A stretch of 62,025 bases of DNA from Sphingopyxis sp. L1A2A (GTDB lineage: Bacteria > Pseudomonadota > Alphaproteobacteria > Sphingomonadales > Sphingomonadaceae). The position numbers and the translations under genes are program-made. The stretch covers positions 1-62,025 of the forward strand of contig NZ_SCOT01000016.1 in assembly GCF_005502465.1 (NCBI RefSeq), in the 5' to 3' direction. How positions within the stretch are numbered: position 1 is the first letter of the stretch; every line of letters begins with the position of its first letter. Positions 44,900 to 55,382 of the stretch are shown piece by piece. The notes under the pieces are model-generated. The model did not search any database and was not told where the DNA came from. It was given only the letters and a program-made list of their open reading frames with translations.

Positions 44900-46927
44900 A
44901 TGAACGCTCCCACTTCAATGTTCAGCGCCGCCCTTGTCGTCCCCGCAATGCGCGATGCAGTGTGCAAGCTCGACCCGCGCCAGTTGATCCGCAATCCGGT
45001 GATGTTCGTCACGGCCGTCGTCGCGATGCTGCTGACCGTGCTGCTGGTCATCGGCGAACCCGGATTGCCCATCGGGTTCGAGATCCAGCTTGTCATCTGG
45101 CTGTGGCTCACCGTCCTCTTCGGCACCTTTGCCGAAGCGCTGGCCGAAGGGCGCGGCCGGGCGCAGGCGGCCTCGCTGCGCGCCACCAAGGCCGAGCTGC
45201 GCGCCAAGCTGATGCTTGGGGTCGGCGACACCTATGAGATTGTTGCCGCCAGCCAGCTGGAAAAGGGCGAGATCGTCCTGGTCGAAACCGGCGACCTCAT
45301 CCCCGCCGACGGCGAGGTGATCGAGGGCGTGGCATCGGTCAACGAAGCCGCGATCACCGGCGAAAGCGCGCCGGTAATCCGCGAGGCGGGCGGCGACCGA
45401 TCGGCGGTCACCGCAGGCACGCGGGTGATTTCGGACCGCATCAAGGTGCAGGTCACCGCCGAGCCCGGTCAGGGTTTCCTCGACCGCATGATCGCGCTCG
45501 TCGAAGGCGCCGAACGCCGCAAGACCCCGAACGAGATCGCGCTGACCATCCTGCTCGTCGGGCTGACGATCATCTTTCTGATCGCGGTATCGACGATCCC
45601 CGGCTTTGCCTATTATGCCGGCGGCTCGGTGCCGGTGGTGCTGCTCGCGGCGCTGCTGATCACGCTGATCCCGACCACCATCGCCGCCTTGCTGTCGGCG
45701 ATCGGCATCGCGGGCATGGACCGGCTCGTCCGCTTCAATGTGCTGGCCAAATCGGGACGCGCGGTCGAGGCGGCGGGCGACGTCGATGTGCTGCTGCTCG
45801 ACAAGACCGGGACGATCACCATCGGCGACCGTCAGGCGAGCGAGTTTCGCGCGCTGGCCGGGATCGAGATCGACCGGCTGGCGGAAGCGGCATTGCTGTC
45901 GAGCCTCGCCGACGAAACCCCCGAAGGCCGCTCGGTCGTCGCGTTGGCGCGCGAACGCTATGCCATCCGCGTCGAAACACTGCCCGCGGGGTCGGAGGTC
46001 ATTCCCTTCACCGCGCAGACCCGCCTGTCGGGGGTCGTCGTCGCCGGGGTCACGATCCAGAAGGGCGCGGTGGATTCGGTGCTGAAAGCGCACCCGCAGG
46101 GCGAAAACGCCGCCGTCGTCGAACTGCGCAAGATCACCGAAGAAATTGCGCGCTCGGGCGGCACGCCGCTCGCGGTGGTCAAGGACGGGCAGCTTCTCGG
46201 CGCCATCCACCTCAAGGACGTCGTCAAGGCAGGAGTGCGCGAACGCTTTGGCGAGCTGCGCAAGATGGGCATCCGCACCGTGATGATCACCGGCGACAAC
46301 CCGCTGACCGCCGCGGCGATCGCTGCCGAGGCCGGGGTCGACGATTTCCTGGCCCAAGCGACCCCCGAGGACAAGCTGGCGCTGATCCGCCGCGAACAGA
46401 GCGAAGGCCGTCTCGTCGCCATGTGCGGCGACGGCACCAACGACGCCCCCGCCCTCGCGCAGGCCGACGTCGGCGTCGCGATGAACACGGGGACACAGGC
46501 GGCGCGCGAGGCGGGCAATATGGTCGACCTCGACAGCGATCCGACCAAGTTGATCGAGATCGTCGGCCTCGGCAAACAATTGCTGATGACGCGCGGCGCG
46601 CTGACCACCTTTTCGGTCGCCAATGATGTCGCCAAATATTTCGCGATCATCCCGGCGATCTTTGTCGTCCTCTATCCGCAGCTCGGGGTACTCAATGTGA
46701 TGGGGCTGGCGACGCCGGAAAGTGCGGTGCTGTCGGCGATCATCTTCAACGCGCTGATCATCCCCTGCCTCGTCCCGCTCGCGCTGAAAGGCGTGCGCTA
46801 TCGGCCGATGCCCGCGGGCCAGTTGCTCGGGCGTAACCTGTCGGTGTTCGGCCTCGGCGGCCTGATCGCGCCGTTCGTCGGCATCAAGCTGATCGACCTC
46901 GCCGTGTCCGGCCTCAACCTCGCTTAA
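44900..46927 (+). CDS. kdpB: Potassium-transporting ATPase, catalytic subunit KdpB
   Basis: A P-type ATPase (675 residues) that powers K+ uptake through KdpA. Motifs visible are TGES in the actuator domain, whose serine S156 corresponds to the inhibitory phosphorylation site known in E. coli KdpB; the phosphorylated aspartate D301 in DKTGTIT; the nucleotide-binding region; and [12 protein letters not shown] of the hinge. The membrane helices are standard for the family ([18 protein letters not shown] and others). Large antisense frames over this gene are composition artefacts. Confidence 0.96.
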   Translation: MNAPTSMFSAALVVPAMRDAVCKLDPRQLIRNPVMFVTAVVAMLLTVLLVIGEPGLPIGFEIQLVIWLWLTVLFGTFAEALAEGRGRAQAASLRATKAELRAKLMLGVGDTYEIVAASQLEKGEIVLVETGDLIPADGEVIEGVASVNEAAITGESAPVIREAGGDRSAVTAGTRVISDRIKVQVTAEPGQGFLDRMIALVEGAERRKTPNEIALTILLVGLTIIFLIAVSTIPGFAYYAGGSVPVVLLAALLITLIPTTIAALLSAIGIAGMDRLVRFNVLAKSGRAVEAAGDVDVLLLDKTGTITIGDRQASEFRALAGIEIDRLAEAALLSSLADETPEGRSVVALARERYAIRVETLPAGSEVIPFTAQTRLSGVVVAGVTIQKGAVDSVLKAHPQGENAAVVELRKITEEIARSGGTPLAVVKDGQLLGAIHLKDVVKAGVRERFGELRKMGIRTVMITGDNPLTAAAIAAEAGVDDFLAQATPEDKLALIRREQSEGRLVAMCGDGTNDAPALAQADVGVAMNTGTQAAREAGNMVDLDSDPTKLIEIVGLGKQLLMTRGALTTFSVANDVAKYFAIIPAIFVVLYPQLGVLNVMGLATPESAVLSAIIFNALIIPCLVPLALKGVRYRPMPAGQLLGRNLSVFGLGGLIAPFVGIKLIDLAVSGLNLA

Positions 46928-46937
46928 GGACCAATCG

Positions 46938-47525
46938 ATGTTCAACGACCTCAAATCCGCCATTCGCCCCGCGCTGGTGCTGACCCTGCTCTTTGCCGCG
47001 CTGCTCGGCGTCGCTTACCCGCTCGCGATGACCGGGATCGGCCAGACGCTGTTCCCGGCGCAAGCAAACGGCAGCCTGATCCGCGATGGTGACACCGTCG
47101 TCGGGTCTGAACTGATCGGCCAGAAATTTGTCGGCCCGACCTATTTCCACGGCCGCCCCTCCGCCGCCGGCGCCGACGGTTATGATGCCGCCGCCTCGGC
47201 GGGTTCGAACCTCGGCCCTGCCGCGCAGGCGCTGACCGACCGCGTCAAAGCCGACGTTGCCAAACTTTCCGAAACGACACCGGGCTCTCCTGTCCCGCCT
47301 GACCTGGTGACGACCTCTGCCTCGGGGCTTGACCCCCATATCAGCCCCGAGGCGGCTTTTTCGCAGGTGAACCGGGTTGCCGCGGCCCGCGGCCTTCCCG
47401 CCGCGCAGGTCCGCGCGCCGGTCGCGGCCGCCGTCGAACATCCGGCGCTAGGCTTTTTGGGCGAGCCGCGGGTCAATGTCCTGCTGCTCAATCGCGCCCT
47501 CGACCGCGCCCGCCCGCAAAGCTAA
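46938..47525 (+). CDS. kdpC: Potassium-transporting ATPase subunit KdpC
   Basis: A 195-residue KdpC with one N-terminal membrane helix ([22 protein letters not shown]) and a periplasmic domain with the family motifs [31 protein letters not shown] and [15 protein letters not shown]. It assists K+ affinity and assembly of KdpFABC. It lies 10 bases after kdpB and 9 bases before kdpE. Confidence 0.95.
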   Translation: MFNDLKSAIRPALVLTLLFAALLGVAYPLAMTGIGQTLFPAQANGSLIRDGDTVVGSELIGQKFVGPTYFHGRPSAAGADGYDAAASAGSNLGPAAQALTDRVKADVAKLSETTPGSPVPPDLVTTSASGLDPHISPEAAFSQVNRVAAARGLPAAQVRAPVAAAVEHPALGFLGEPRVNVLLLNRALDRARPQS

Positions 47526-47534
47526 AGCGGTGCG

Positions 47535-48245
47535 ATGCCGGGCCCCGCGAAAATCCTGATCGTCGAGGACGACGCGCATATCCGGCGGCTGCTGCGCGCG
47601 ACGATGCAGCGCGCCGGGCATGAGGTGGCCGAGGCAGCCGATGCGCGCTCGGCGCTGGCGTTGCTCGACATCGAAAAACCCGATGTCGTGCTGCTCGACC
47701 TTGGCCTGCCCGACCGCGACGGGCTCGAACTGATCGGCCCGGTTCGCCAGCGGTCGGCGGCGACGATCATCGTGGTGTCGGCGCGCGACGACAGCGCCGA
47801 AAAGGTCGCCGCGCTCGACCTGGGCGCCGACGATTATCTGACCAAGCCGTTCGACACCGACGAACTGCTGGCGCGGATCCGGGCGACGCTGCGCCATCAG
47901 CGGGCGAGCGCAGCGGGCGAAGTGGTTTCGGTGATCGAAACCGGCGACCTTCGCGTCGATCTCGACCACCGCCGAGTCGAGCGCGGCGGTGCCGAAGTGC
48001 ACCTGACCCCCAAGGAATATGGCGTGCTCGCCGAACTCGCGCAGCGCCCCGATCGCGTCCTCAGCCACGCGCAGCTGCTCAAGGCGGTGTGGGGACCGGC
48101 GCATGCCGAGCGCGTCGAATATCTGCGGATCGCGGTGCGCGGCCTGCGCCAGAAGCTCGAGGTCGATCCGGCGCGCCCGCGGCTGATCGTCAACGAACTC
48201 GCGGTGGGTTATCGCCTGTCGCTGCGCAATGCCAAGCCTGATTGA
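47535..48245 (+). CDS. kdpE: Response regulator KdpE
   Basis: An OmpR-family regulator (236 aa). The receiver domain has the acidic pair E11/D12 (VEDD), phosphoacceptor D55 (VLLDLGLPD) and a lysine near 105 (YLTKPFD). The winged-helix domain is at about residues 135-230 (LTPKEYGVLAELAQRP, ERVEYLRIAVRGLRQKLE). When phosphorylated by KdpD it should activate kdpFABCE, and probably its own gene, as it is the last gene of that operon. Its stop codon directly abuts the stop of the convergent dipeptidase gene (TGATCA), so no room is left for a separate terminator. Confidence 0.94.
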   Translation: MPGPAKILIVEDDAHIRRLLRATMQRAGHEVAEAADARSALALLDIEKPDVVLLDLGLPDRDGLELIGPVRQRSAATIIVVSARDDSAEKVAALDLGADDYLTKPFDTDELLARIRATLRHQRASAAGEVVSVIETGDLRVDLDHRRVERGGAEVHLTPKEYGVLAELAQRPDRVLSHAQLLKAVWGPAHAERVEYLRIAVRGLRQKLEVDPARPRLIVNELAVGYRLSLRNAKPD

Positions 48246-49427
48246 TCAGCGCGCCTGCTGCGCCGCCAGGATGCGCAGGATGTTACCGCTCCACATTTTT
48301 TCGATATCGCCGTCCGAATAGCCCGCCGCTTTCAGCCGCTCGGTCACCTTGGGCAGCGCCGAAATATCCTCGATCCCGGTCAGGCCGCCCCCGCCGTCCC
48401 AGTCGGCGCCGAAGCAGATATGGTCCACCCCGCCGACCTCGATCGCGCGCAGCACCATCGTCATATATTGCTCGAAATCGGCCGCCCATAGCGGCTCGAC
48501 CTTGTCGAGCGCGCGCCATTTGCGGTTGAGCTCGGCCTGCTCGGCGGGCGCCAGCGTGCCGATGCGCTCATATTGTCCGAACAACGCGGCGCGCGCCGGG
48601 GTCATGTTCATGTCCGACATGAAGATCGTCGAAATGCACATCGCGCCGCCCTTAGCCGCGAGCGCCTTGAGCCGCGCTTCGTCCAGATTGCGCGGATGAT
48701 CGTTGGTGGAGCGCAGGCTGGAGTGCGACAGGATGATCGGATATTCGGACAGCGCCAGCAGCTGATCAAAGGCCGCATCCGAGGCATGGCTGGCGTCGAT
48801 GACGATGCCGAGCCGGTTCATCTCCGCCACCCACCGCTTGCCGAGGGGGCTGAGGCCGTTCCAGCGCGCCTCGCCGGTCGCGCTGTCGGCGAACTGGTTG
48901 GTCCTGGAATGGACCGGCCCCGCCATGCGGACGCCCTTTTGGTGAAACTCGGCGAGCAACGCCAAATCCTCGCCCAGCGGATAGCTGTTTTCCATCGACT
49001 TGAAGGCGATCAGCTTGCCCGTCTTGGTTAGCGTCCGCGCATCGGCGACTGTGCGCGCGGCACCAATCAGGTTGCTATGCCTGGCGATCGTCGCGTCGAT
49101 CAGGTCCGACCGGGCGCGCGCAAAGGCGAGCGCGTCGGCATAGCCCTTGGCATCGAGCGCCCCCTGTTCGGTGTAGATGACAAAAAATCCGCCATCGAGA
49201 TTACCGTCCTGCATCCGCGGAATGTCGATCTGGACCATGTCGTCGGTCGGGCCGTGGCGGTCGGCAAAGCTCCACCCCTGCCGCTCGAAATGCAGCGGGG
49301 TGTCGAGGTGGGTGTCGAGCACCAGCATCCGGCTGTGCAGCGGTGCCTCCGGCGCTTTCACCGCTTCCTCGCCGGTCGAGCACGCAGAGAGCGCGGTTGC
49401 GGCCAGCAGGATCGCGAAAGGCTTCAC
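48246..49427 (-). CDS. M19 membrane dipeptidase, lipoprotein
   Basis: A 393-residue dipeptidase of the renal dipeptidase family, which hydrolyses dipeptides, often with a D-residue at the C-terminal side. A lipobox (LSAC, C16) predicts lipid anchoring. The binuclear zinc ligands are all visible: H41 and D43 (LDTHLDTP), the bridging glutamate in FKSMENSY, histidines in DASHASD and ILSHSSLR, and the aspartate in FGADWDGGG. It is the last gene of a six-gene minus-strand operon and overlaps the serine hydrolase by four bases. A second M19 gene in the same operon (55383) lacks the first motif, making this the fully equipped copy. Confidence 0.9.
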   Translation of the reverse strand: MKPFAILLAATALSACSTGEEAVKAPEAPLHSRMLVLDTHLDTPLHFERQGWSFADRHGPTDDMVQIDIPRMQDGNLDGGFFVIYTEQGALDAKGYADALAFARARSDLIDATIARHSNLIGAARTVADARTLTKTGKLIAFKSMENSYPLGEDLALLAEFHQKGVRMAGPVHSRTNQFADSATGEARWNGLSPLGKRWVAEMNRLGIVIDASHASDAAFDQLLALSEYPIILSHSSLRSTNDHPRNLDEARLKALAAKGGAMCISTIFMSDMNMTPARAALFGQYERIGTLAPAEQAELNRKWRALDKVEPLWAADFEQYMTMVLRAIEVGGVDHICFGADWDGGGGLTGIEDISALPKVTERLKAAGYSDGDIEKMWSGNILRILAAQQAR

Positions 49428-51001
49428 TTCTTGTCCTCCACCGGTTTCAGGTCGAGATCATGATAATCCCAGCTGAAATCGGCAATCTTGCTCACCGCCT
49501 TCATCGTCACCCCGGTCACCCTGCCCTCGGCATCGAGCGCGAAGGTGACATAAGCGGGTTCGATCGCCGGGTCGTCGAAATCGGTGACGAAGCTGTCATA
49601 TTGCCAATGTTTCAGCCGTCCCGCCATCCGCGGGGTCGAGGTAAAGTCGATCGTCAGCCCGTTCGTCGCCGACCCGATCACCACATCGCCATACCAGGGA
49701 TCGCGATACCGCCCGGCATAGCCCGGCAGCGCGAGCGACGGCCCCGATTTGACCGGCGAGGCCTGCGTCTGCTTCAGATATTCCACTCCGCCCGCGAGGC
49801 GCGATTGATACCAGCTCTCCCATTTGTCGATCCAGCCATAGTCGGGTTGATCGAGATAATGGTCCAGCAGGTCGAAATAGAGGCCGAGGAGCATCCCGCT
49901 GTCTTCGCTGTTCATCATGATCGCAAAGCCGACATTTTTGTCCGGGATCATCACGACGCGGGTAATCGACCCGAACACCCCGCCGCTATGCTGGACGATA
50001 CGGTGGCCGCGATAATCCTGCACCTGCCAGCCCAATGCATAGGCCTGCTGGTTCGGCTGCGCAGGCTTCAAGCTGTCGGGCAGCGGGGTGATCGGCATCG
50101 GGGTGACCGGCGCCCACATCTCTTTGGCCTGCTGCTCGCTGAACAGCCGCTTGCCGCTCGGCAGCGCCCCGTAAGCCAGTTGGACCTTAAGCCATGCCGC
50201 CATGTCGTCGGCGCTGAGCGCGAGGCCGCCCGCGGGCGCGCCATTGCGGCCAAGTTCGTCACGTTCATCCAGCGCCTGCTGCGGACCAAGACCACGCAGC
50301 GGTCCCGACAGCCGCGCATGCGGCCATGAGCGGTTGGGAATGCGAAAGCGGTCCTCGCTGTCGGTCGTCCCATCCTTCATGCCGCCGGGGCGCAGCAGGC
50401 GGTCGCGCATGAACACCTCCCACGTCTGGCCGGTGACCTCCTCGATCAACTGGCCCGCGACCGCGTAGAGGATATTGTCATAGGCATAGGCCGAGCGAAA
50501 ACTGGTTTGCGGCTTGAGGTAGGCGACGCGCTCGACGGTTTGCTTGCGGGTGAGGTTGGTGCGCGGCACGAACATCAAATCGCCCTGCCCCAGCCCCAGC
50601 CCGCTGCGATGGACGAGCAGGTCGCGGATCGTGATCTCGCGCGTCACCCACGCGTCGTGCATGCGGAACCACGGCATATGTTTGATGACCGGATCGTCCC
50701 ATGCGATCTTGCCCTCGTCGACGAGGATCGCCAGCGCCGCGGCGGTCATCGCCTTGCCCGTCGAACCGGTCTGGAACAGCGTTTGTTTATCGACCGGCGC
50801 GCGCTCACCGAGCTTGCGGACGCCCCAGCCGCGCGACAGCGTCGTCTTGCCATCCTCGACGATGGCGATCGACACGCCGGGCGCACCGATCTTCTGGCGC
50901 AAGGTTTCGACCGTTTCCACGATGTCCTTGGGCGGTTCGGCCCAAGCGGGCGCCGCGACCGACAGCATCAGCGACAGGGCAAGCAGGCGGACGGCTTTCA
51001 T
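49424..51001 (-). CDS. Serine hydrolase (beta-lactamase/D-aminopeptidase-like) with DUF3471 tail
   Basis: A 525-residue exported serine hydrolase of the class C beta-lactamase/penicillin-recognising fold. Signal peptide LLALSLMLSVAAPAWA. Active-site motifs S80-x-x-K83 (GSTGKA), Y174-D-N (YDNIL) and HSGG (VQHSGGVFG). The C-terminal about 110 residues look like a DUF3471 domain (LPGYAGRYRDPWYGDV). Members act as D-stereospecific peptidases or esterases. The context of D-peptide genes favours a D-aminopeptidase. The ATG overlaps the stop of the permease gene (ATGA). The frame is open far upstream, but those codons belong to the permease in another frame. Confidence 0.88.
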   Translation of the reverse strand: MKAVRLLALSLMLSVAAPAWAEPPKDIVETVETLRQKIGAPGVSIAIVEDGKTTLSRGWGVRKLGERAPVDKQTLFQTGSTGKAMTAAALAILVDEGKIAWDDPVIKHMPWFRMHDAWVTREITIRDLLVHRSGLGLGQGDLMFVPRTNLTRKQTVERVAYLKPQTSFRSAYAYDNILYAVAGQLIEEVTGQTWEVFMRDRLLRPGGMKDGTTDSEDRFRIPNRSWPHARLSGPLRGLGPQQALDERDELGRNGAPAGGLALSADDMAAWLKVQLAYGALPSGKRLFSEQQAKEMWAPVTPMPITPLPDSLKPAQPNQQAYALGWQVQDYRGHRIVQHSGGVFGSITRVVMIPDKNVGFAIMMNSEDSGMLLGLYFDLLDHYLDQPDYGWIDKWESWYQSRLAGGVEYLKQTQASPVKSGPSLALPGYAGRYRDPWYGDVVIGSATNGLTIDFTSTPRMAGRLKHWQYDSFVTDFDDPAIEPAYVTFALDAEGRVTGVTMKAVSKIADFSWDYHDLDLKPVEDKK

Positions 51002-52134
51002 GGGATGGTCTCCATTGGAATGACGGATGGGCGCAGCAAACGCCAGAGGCCGATGGTGAGCAGCGGCGCGACAAAGACGATCAGGAACAGCCAGGCGAGG
51101 AAACGGTAACCGCTGGCGATCAGATCGACGAGGCCGATGCGCGCCGCAACGAACATGCAGCCGATTAAGATGACGCTGCCGATCGCAGCGCGCGCGCCAG
51201 TACCCAGCAGTGGGCGACCACGCGCTTCGACGACCCCCGACACCCGCTCGTTGATCGCATGGATCGCGCCGACTCCGCTTTCGAGCAGCGCGGCAAAGAT
51301 CATCAGCTGGAACAGGATGTGGAACCCGGGCACCGCCATCTGGCGCAGCAGAAAATCGGACGGCAACGTCTCGGCGCCGATCGCGGGGTAGAAGGCCATC
51401 ATCGCGACAAAGAACAGGATTGCGGGGAGCATCGTCAGCGGACCGGCGATGATGCCCGCGACCACCGCATCGCGCTGGCTGGTCAGGTGGCGCAGCACCG
51501 GCAGGATAATCACCGCGCCGACGATGTTGTAACTCGCATAGGTCAGCCCGCCCGCAACCCAATTGCCCGACGGCGGCGGCGCATTGGAAAACCCTTCGGC
51601 AATCAGACCACCGAAACTGGTCAGCGCAAAGATCAGGAACAGCGCATAAACTGCATAGATCAGCATCGAGGCATATTTGAAGAGCGTCTCGACGGTATCA
51701 GTGCCGAAGGCCGTGAAGGCGATGATGCCAATCGCGAGCAATATGGAACCGGCAAGTTCGGGCCAGCCAAAGGTCGCGGCGCCGATCGCGCCCGCTGCGG
51801 CGCCGAATACCGCCAGGATCAGGATGACGAAAATCAGATAGGCCAGCTCGAACGCGACCCAGCCCGGACCAAGAAGTCCCTGAAAAAAGGCGCGATAGTC
51901 ATAGGCGCCCATCTTGCGCGCCAGCGCGAAGGTGACCGCCGCGACGACGCTCCAGATCAAGGTCGCAAGCAGCATCGCCGATAGCCCGCCCCATGGCCCC
52001 GATGGTACGAAATATTCGGCGAGTTCGCGGCCGGTTGCATAACCACCGCCGATGATGACCGCTTTCAGCGCCAGCCCGGGCAGCAGGAAGCGCTGGAACC
52101 AGCTCGACTTACTGCCCGTCTCGCTGACATTCAT
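50998..52134 (-). CDS. YkvI-family inner-membrane permease
   Basis: A 378-residue protein with about ten membrane helices (LALKAVIIGGGYATGRELAEY opens the first). Its glycine-rich first helix and spacing resemble the YkvI group of the APC superfamily. The substrate is unknown, though an amino acid or small peptide is likely. The start is the ATG that overlaps the DUF1611 stop (ATGA). A GTG three codons upstream is possible. Its place between DUF1611 and a serine hydrolase suggests it imports a product of outer-membrane and periplasmic peptide breakdown, perhaps D-glutamate or a D-containing dipeptide. Confidence 0.82.
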   Translation of the reverse strand: MNVSETGSKSSWFQRFLLPGLALKAVIIGGGYATGRELAEYFVPSGPWGGLSAMLLATLIWSVVAAVTFALARKMGAYDYRAFFQGLLGPGWVAFELAYLIFVILILAVFGAAAGAIGAATFGWPELAGSILLAIGIIAFTAFGTDTVETLFKYASMLIYAVYALFLIFALTSFGGLIAEGFSNAPPPSGNWVAGGLTYASYNIVGAVIILPVLRHLTSQRDAVVAGIIAGPLTMLPAILFFVAMMAFYPAIGAETLPSDFLLRQMAVPGFHILFQLMIFAALLESGVGAIHAINERVSGVVEARGRPLLGTGARAAIGSVILIGCMFVAARIGLVDLIASGYRFLAWLFLIVFVAPLLTIGLWRLLRPSVIPMETIP

Positions 52135-53171
52135 GCGAGGCACTTATCGACGAGCGCGTCGAAGGATGCGCCGCCGCGGATCGGGTCGGTGACCGGTAGC
52201 CCCAGCCGCTCCCGCTCCGCCGCCATCAGTGCTTCGGCAGCATCGGCGTCATAACTCGACGTGTTCAGGCTGACCCCGCTGCAGCGGATCGCCGGGTTGG
52301 TTCGGCTGCCGAGCCGGATCGTCAGGTCGATGACCTCCTCGATCGAGGGCAGCGCGAAACTTTCCATGCCCAGGATCACCTTGCGCGTCGGATCGTGGCA
52401 GACGACGAAGACATCGGGCTGGCTGCCATGCAGCAGGCCGAGCGACACCGCGGCATAGGCGGGGTTGAAGATCGACCCCTGCCCCTCGATCAGATCCCAA
52501 TGATTTTCAGGCGCATCTGGGCTCAAAATCTCCGCCGCCCCCGCCTCGAAATCGGAAACGACCGCGTCCATCGGCATCCCGCCGCCCGCGATCATGATGC
52601 CCGTCTGGCCGGTAGCGCGAAAATCGGCATCGATCCCGCGCTCGACGAACGCGCGGTGCAGCGCCAGCGCGGTATATTTCTTGCCGAGCGCGCAGTCGGT
52701 GCCGACGGTCAGCAGCCGCTTGCCGCTGCGCTTGCGGCCGTTGCCGATCGGGATGGACGGCGGTGGGGTGCGCACGTCGATCAGCCGCTGGCCGGTGCGC
52801 TTCGCCGCTTCGGCCAGCGCGGGCAGGCTCGCCAGCCGGACGTGCAGGCCGCTGACAATATCGAGTCCAGCCTCCATCGCATCGACCAGCGCGGCGATCC
52901 AGCTGTCGCCGATGACCCCGCCCTGGTTCGCCACCCCGATCACCAGCGACCGCGCGCCAGCCGCCCGCGCCTCGGCGGGTGACATCGGCGGCAGGCCGGT
53001 GGTGACGGTACAGCCGCCGATCGCTAGCTCACCGACGCAGCGATCGGCCGCCCAATCGGCCAGACCAAAGGCGGTCTTGGCATAGCCCGCCTCGGTCGTG
53101 TCGCCGAGGAACAGCAGATAGGGCTGCGGCAGGGTCAGGCTGCTCTCCAGCCTGCCGGTGGGCGCGTTCAT
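52131..53171 (-). CDS. DUF1611 protein, DgcN-like (D-glutamate N-acetyltransferase candidate)
   Basis: A 346-residue DUF1611 protein. The N-terminal domain (about 1-140) precedes a P-loop domain with GTDCALGKKYT at 157-167 and later motifs GQTGIMIAGGG and EGQGSIFNPAYA. In marine proteobacteria a DUF1611 protein, DgcN, N-acetylates D-glutamate, and the product is racemised by DgcA. An enolase-superfamily racemase is encoded at 56613, so the same pair occurs here. Other DUF1611 proteins may act differently, so the assignment is by family plus context. ATG 53171 is chosen with GGAG upstream. A TTG overlapping the TonB gene stop is an alternative. Confidence 0.8.
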   Translation of the reverse strand: MNAPTGRLESSLTLPQPYLLFLGDTTEAGYAKTAFGLADWAADRCVGELAIGGCTVTTGLPPMSPAEARAAGARSLVIGVANQGGVIGDSWIAALVDAMEAGLDIVSGLHVRLASLPALAEAAKRTGQRLIDVRTPPPSIPIGNGRKRSGKRLLTVGTDCALGKKYTALALHRAFVERGIDADFRATGQTGIMIAGGGMPMDAVVSDFEAGAAEILSPDAPENHWDLIEGQGSIFNPAYAAVSLGLLHGSQPDVFVVCHDPTRKVILGMESFALPSIEEVIDLTIRLGSRTNPAIRCSGVSLNTSSYDADAAEALMAAERERLGLPVTDPIRGGASFDALVDKCLA

Positions 53172-53191
53172 CGTTTCCAACTCCAATCCGC

Positions 53192-55378
53192 TCAATAAGC
53201 CAGGTCGAGCGCGACACCCACGGTCCGCGGCTGCAGCGGCGAAATGCCAAGGAAGCTGGGCTGATTGAGCCCGTTGGCAAAGGTCGATCGCGCCATTTCA
53301 CCCTGATTGTCGAGCAGGTTGCGAGCATAAGCACGCAATGTCCAATGATCGTTGAAGGTGATCGAGGCATTCAGGTCGACCGACGTGTAGGGCTTCGCGG
53401 TGGCCACCAGCGGATCGCTTTCGACCAGCGACAGGCGGTTGCTGGCGTGACGAATGCCGGCGCCGAAGCTGCCCTTGTTGCCGCCGCCCAAATCGAATTC
53501 GTAATCGGCACGCAGCGCGCCGCTGAATTTCGGCACGGCGGGCAAGCGGTCGCCGTCGACCCCGCTGATGTCAGGTACGTCCTCACTCAGCACCGCGTCG
53601 GTATAGCTGCCCGTCGCGCTGATCGTCAGGCCGGGGGTCGGACGCAGCGCAAAGCTACCCTCGATCCCTTTGCTCCGTGCCTTGCCGCCGTTCGCGCCGC
53701 CCGACACGCCGCCGAACGAGCGCACGACCTGAATGTCGGTCCAGTCCATCAGGAACAGCGCGACATCGACCGAAACCAAACGATCGGCGAAGTCGGCCTT
53801 CAGCCCGATTTCATAGTTCTTCATGCGGTCGGCATCGACCGTCGGCGGGACGTTGGGAACGATGACATTCGGTCCGCCGGGGCGATAACCGGTCGCCAGG
53901 CGCGCATAGAGCATCGCGTCGTCGTTGATGTGGAACTGCGGACTAATCGAATAGGTGAACACGCTTTCGGCCGATTCGCCGGGATCGTCGGCCTGCGGCA
54001 CAATGGCGCCCGAGCTGATCTGCCGGAACGTCTGCTTGTTGCGCGCCCAGCGGAGCCCGCCCGTGATTTCAAACTGCTCGCTGAGCTTGAACGTGCCGTT
54101 GCCGAAGATCGCATATTCCTTGTACGTCGCGGGCAGCCCGACGATCGCCAGCGGATCGAGACCGGAGATCGGATTGCCCGCCATATCGAACGAGCGGACA
54201 AGCTGCGAATTGCTCGTTGTCTCGTCGGTGAAGAAGCCGCCGATCAGCCATTCAAACCGCCCGCCGCTGGGCGACGCAAGCCGCACTTCCTGCGTCCATT
54301 TCTTCAGGCCCAGATCGAGCAGGAACGGCGTGATCCCCGGCGGCACCGCGCCGCCGGTGAGCAGCGGGAAGAGCACGCCGAAGGCATAGCTGGCATCCTG
54401 CACCTGCGCGCTCTGCGTCTTGCTGTAGGTCGTCGCCGAGGTCAGCGTGGCGCCGCCGAAATCATAATCGAGCGTTGCCGAATAATAGTCGAGATCGATG
54501 TCGAAGGATTCGGGGACAAAATTGTTGAACGAGCGTCCGTCGCCAAGCCGCGCGCCGGTCAGGTCGGCGGCATAAAGCGCGTTGCCCTGTGAATCGAGCG
54601 ATTGCCAAATGCCCGCCAGCTTCACGCTGAATTCGGGGGTTGGGGTCCACAACAGGGCAGCACGGCCGCCGCGCTGTTCATAGTCATTCTGGTCCTTCAG
54701 CGCAGCATTGTTGACGGTATCGACCCAGCCCGGCGTGCTGCGCCATGCGAAGCTGCCGCTGACCGCAAGCTTGTCCTGCACGATCGGCACATTGACCATC
54801 ACCTGCGCGCCCCAGCCGAGCCCGTCGCCGCCCTTGATCGCGAACCCCTCGACCCCGGCCTTGACGCTGAACGCATTGGTGTTCGGCTGGACCGTGACGT
54901 ATTTCACCAGCCCGCCGATCGAGCTGGCGCCATAAAGCGTGCCTTGCGGCCCTTTGAGCACTTCGATCCGTTCCAGATCATAGGGCATCAGGTCGATCGT
55001 GAACGCTCCCGCGCGGTTATAGATCGCGCTCGACCCAACCGGCGCATCGTCGAGATAGATGCCGACGGTCTGGCTGGCATTGAGCGGCGCGACGCCGCGC
55101 AGCGTGATCGTCGTCTGCCCGGGCGTGCCGCTGTTGCTGACATTCATGCCGGGGACGTACCCCGCATAGTCGACCAGCGATGCCGAGCCCTGTTGCTGGA
55201 GCTCTTCGCCATTCACGACGGCGATCGAAATCGGCACGTCCTGCACATTCTGGACCCGCTTTTGCGCGGTGACGACGATCTCGCCTGCCGCCTCAACCGC
55301 GCCCGCTTCCTGCGCCTGCGCCGGCATCGCGGCGATCAGTGCGGCCATGCTCGCCGCGAAATACAGTGCCTTGTTCAT
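53192..55378 (-). CDS. TonB-dependent outer-membrane receptor
   Basis: A 728-residue receptor with a signal peptide (LYFAASMAALIAAMPAQA), a TonB-box-like start (EIVVTAQKR), a plug domain (VQDVPISIAVVNGEEL, GPQGTLYGASSIGGLVKYVT) and a 22-strand-type barrel ending in VGVALDLAY. It imports a substrate across the outer membrane using TonB energy. Genes before and after it encode peptidases for D-containing peptides, so it probably takes up peptidoglycan peptides or similar oligopeptides and not siderophores, an inference. It sits between the second M19 dipeptidase (4 bases away, ribosome site GGGGGTAAG over its stop) and DUF1611. Confidence 0.93.
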   Translation of the reverse strand: MNKALYFAASMAALIAAMPAQAQEAGAVEAAGEIVVTAQKRVQNVQDVPISIAVVNGEELQQQGSASLVDYAGYVPGMNVSNSGTPGQTTITLRGVAPLNASQTVGIYLDDAPVGSSAIYNRAGAFTIDLMPYDLERIEVLKGPQGTLYGASSIGGLVKYVTVQPNTNAFSVKAGVEGFAIKGGDGLGWGAQVMVNVPIVQDKLAVSGSFAWRSTPGWVDTVNNAALKDQNDYEQRGGRAALLWTPTPEFSVKLAGIWQSLDSQGNALYAADLTGARLGDGRSFNNFVPESFDIDLDYYSATLDYDFGGATLTSATTYSKTQSAQVQDASYAFGVLFPLLTGGAVPPGITPFLLDLGLKKWTQEVRLASPSGGRFEWLIGGFFTDETTSNSQLVRSFDMAGNPISGLDPLAIVGLPATYKEYAIFGNGTFKLSEQFEITGGLRWARNKQTFRQISSGAIVPQADDPGESAESVFTYSISPQFHINDDAMLYARLATGYRPGGPNVIVPNVPPTVDADRMKNYEIGLKADFADRLVSVDVALFLMDWTDIQVVRSFGGVSGGANGGKARSKGIEGSFALRPTPGLTISATGSYTDAVLSEDVPDISGVDGDRLPAVPKFSGALRADYEFDLGGGNKGSFGAGIRHASNRLSLVESDPLVATAKPYTSVDLNASITFNDHWTLRAYARNLLDNQGEMARSTFANGLNQPSFLGISPLQPRTVGVALDLAY

Positions 55379-55382
55379 TGTC

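Noticed and set aside
44915..46963. A 682-codon open frame antisense to kdpB.
   Set aside because: A composition artefact rich in D/R/Q. The sense frame encodes a full P-type ATPase.
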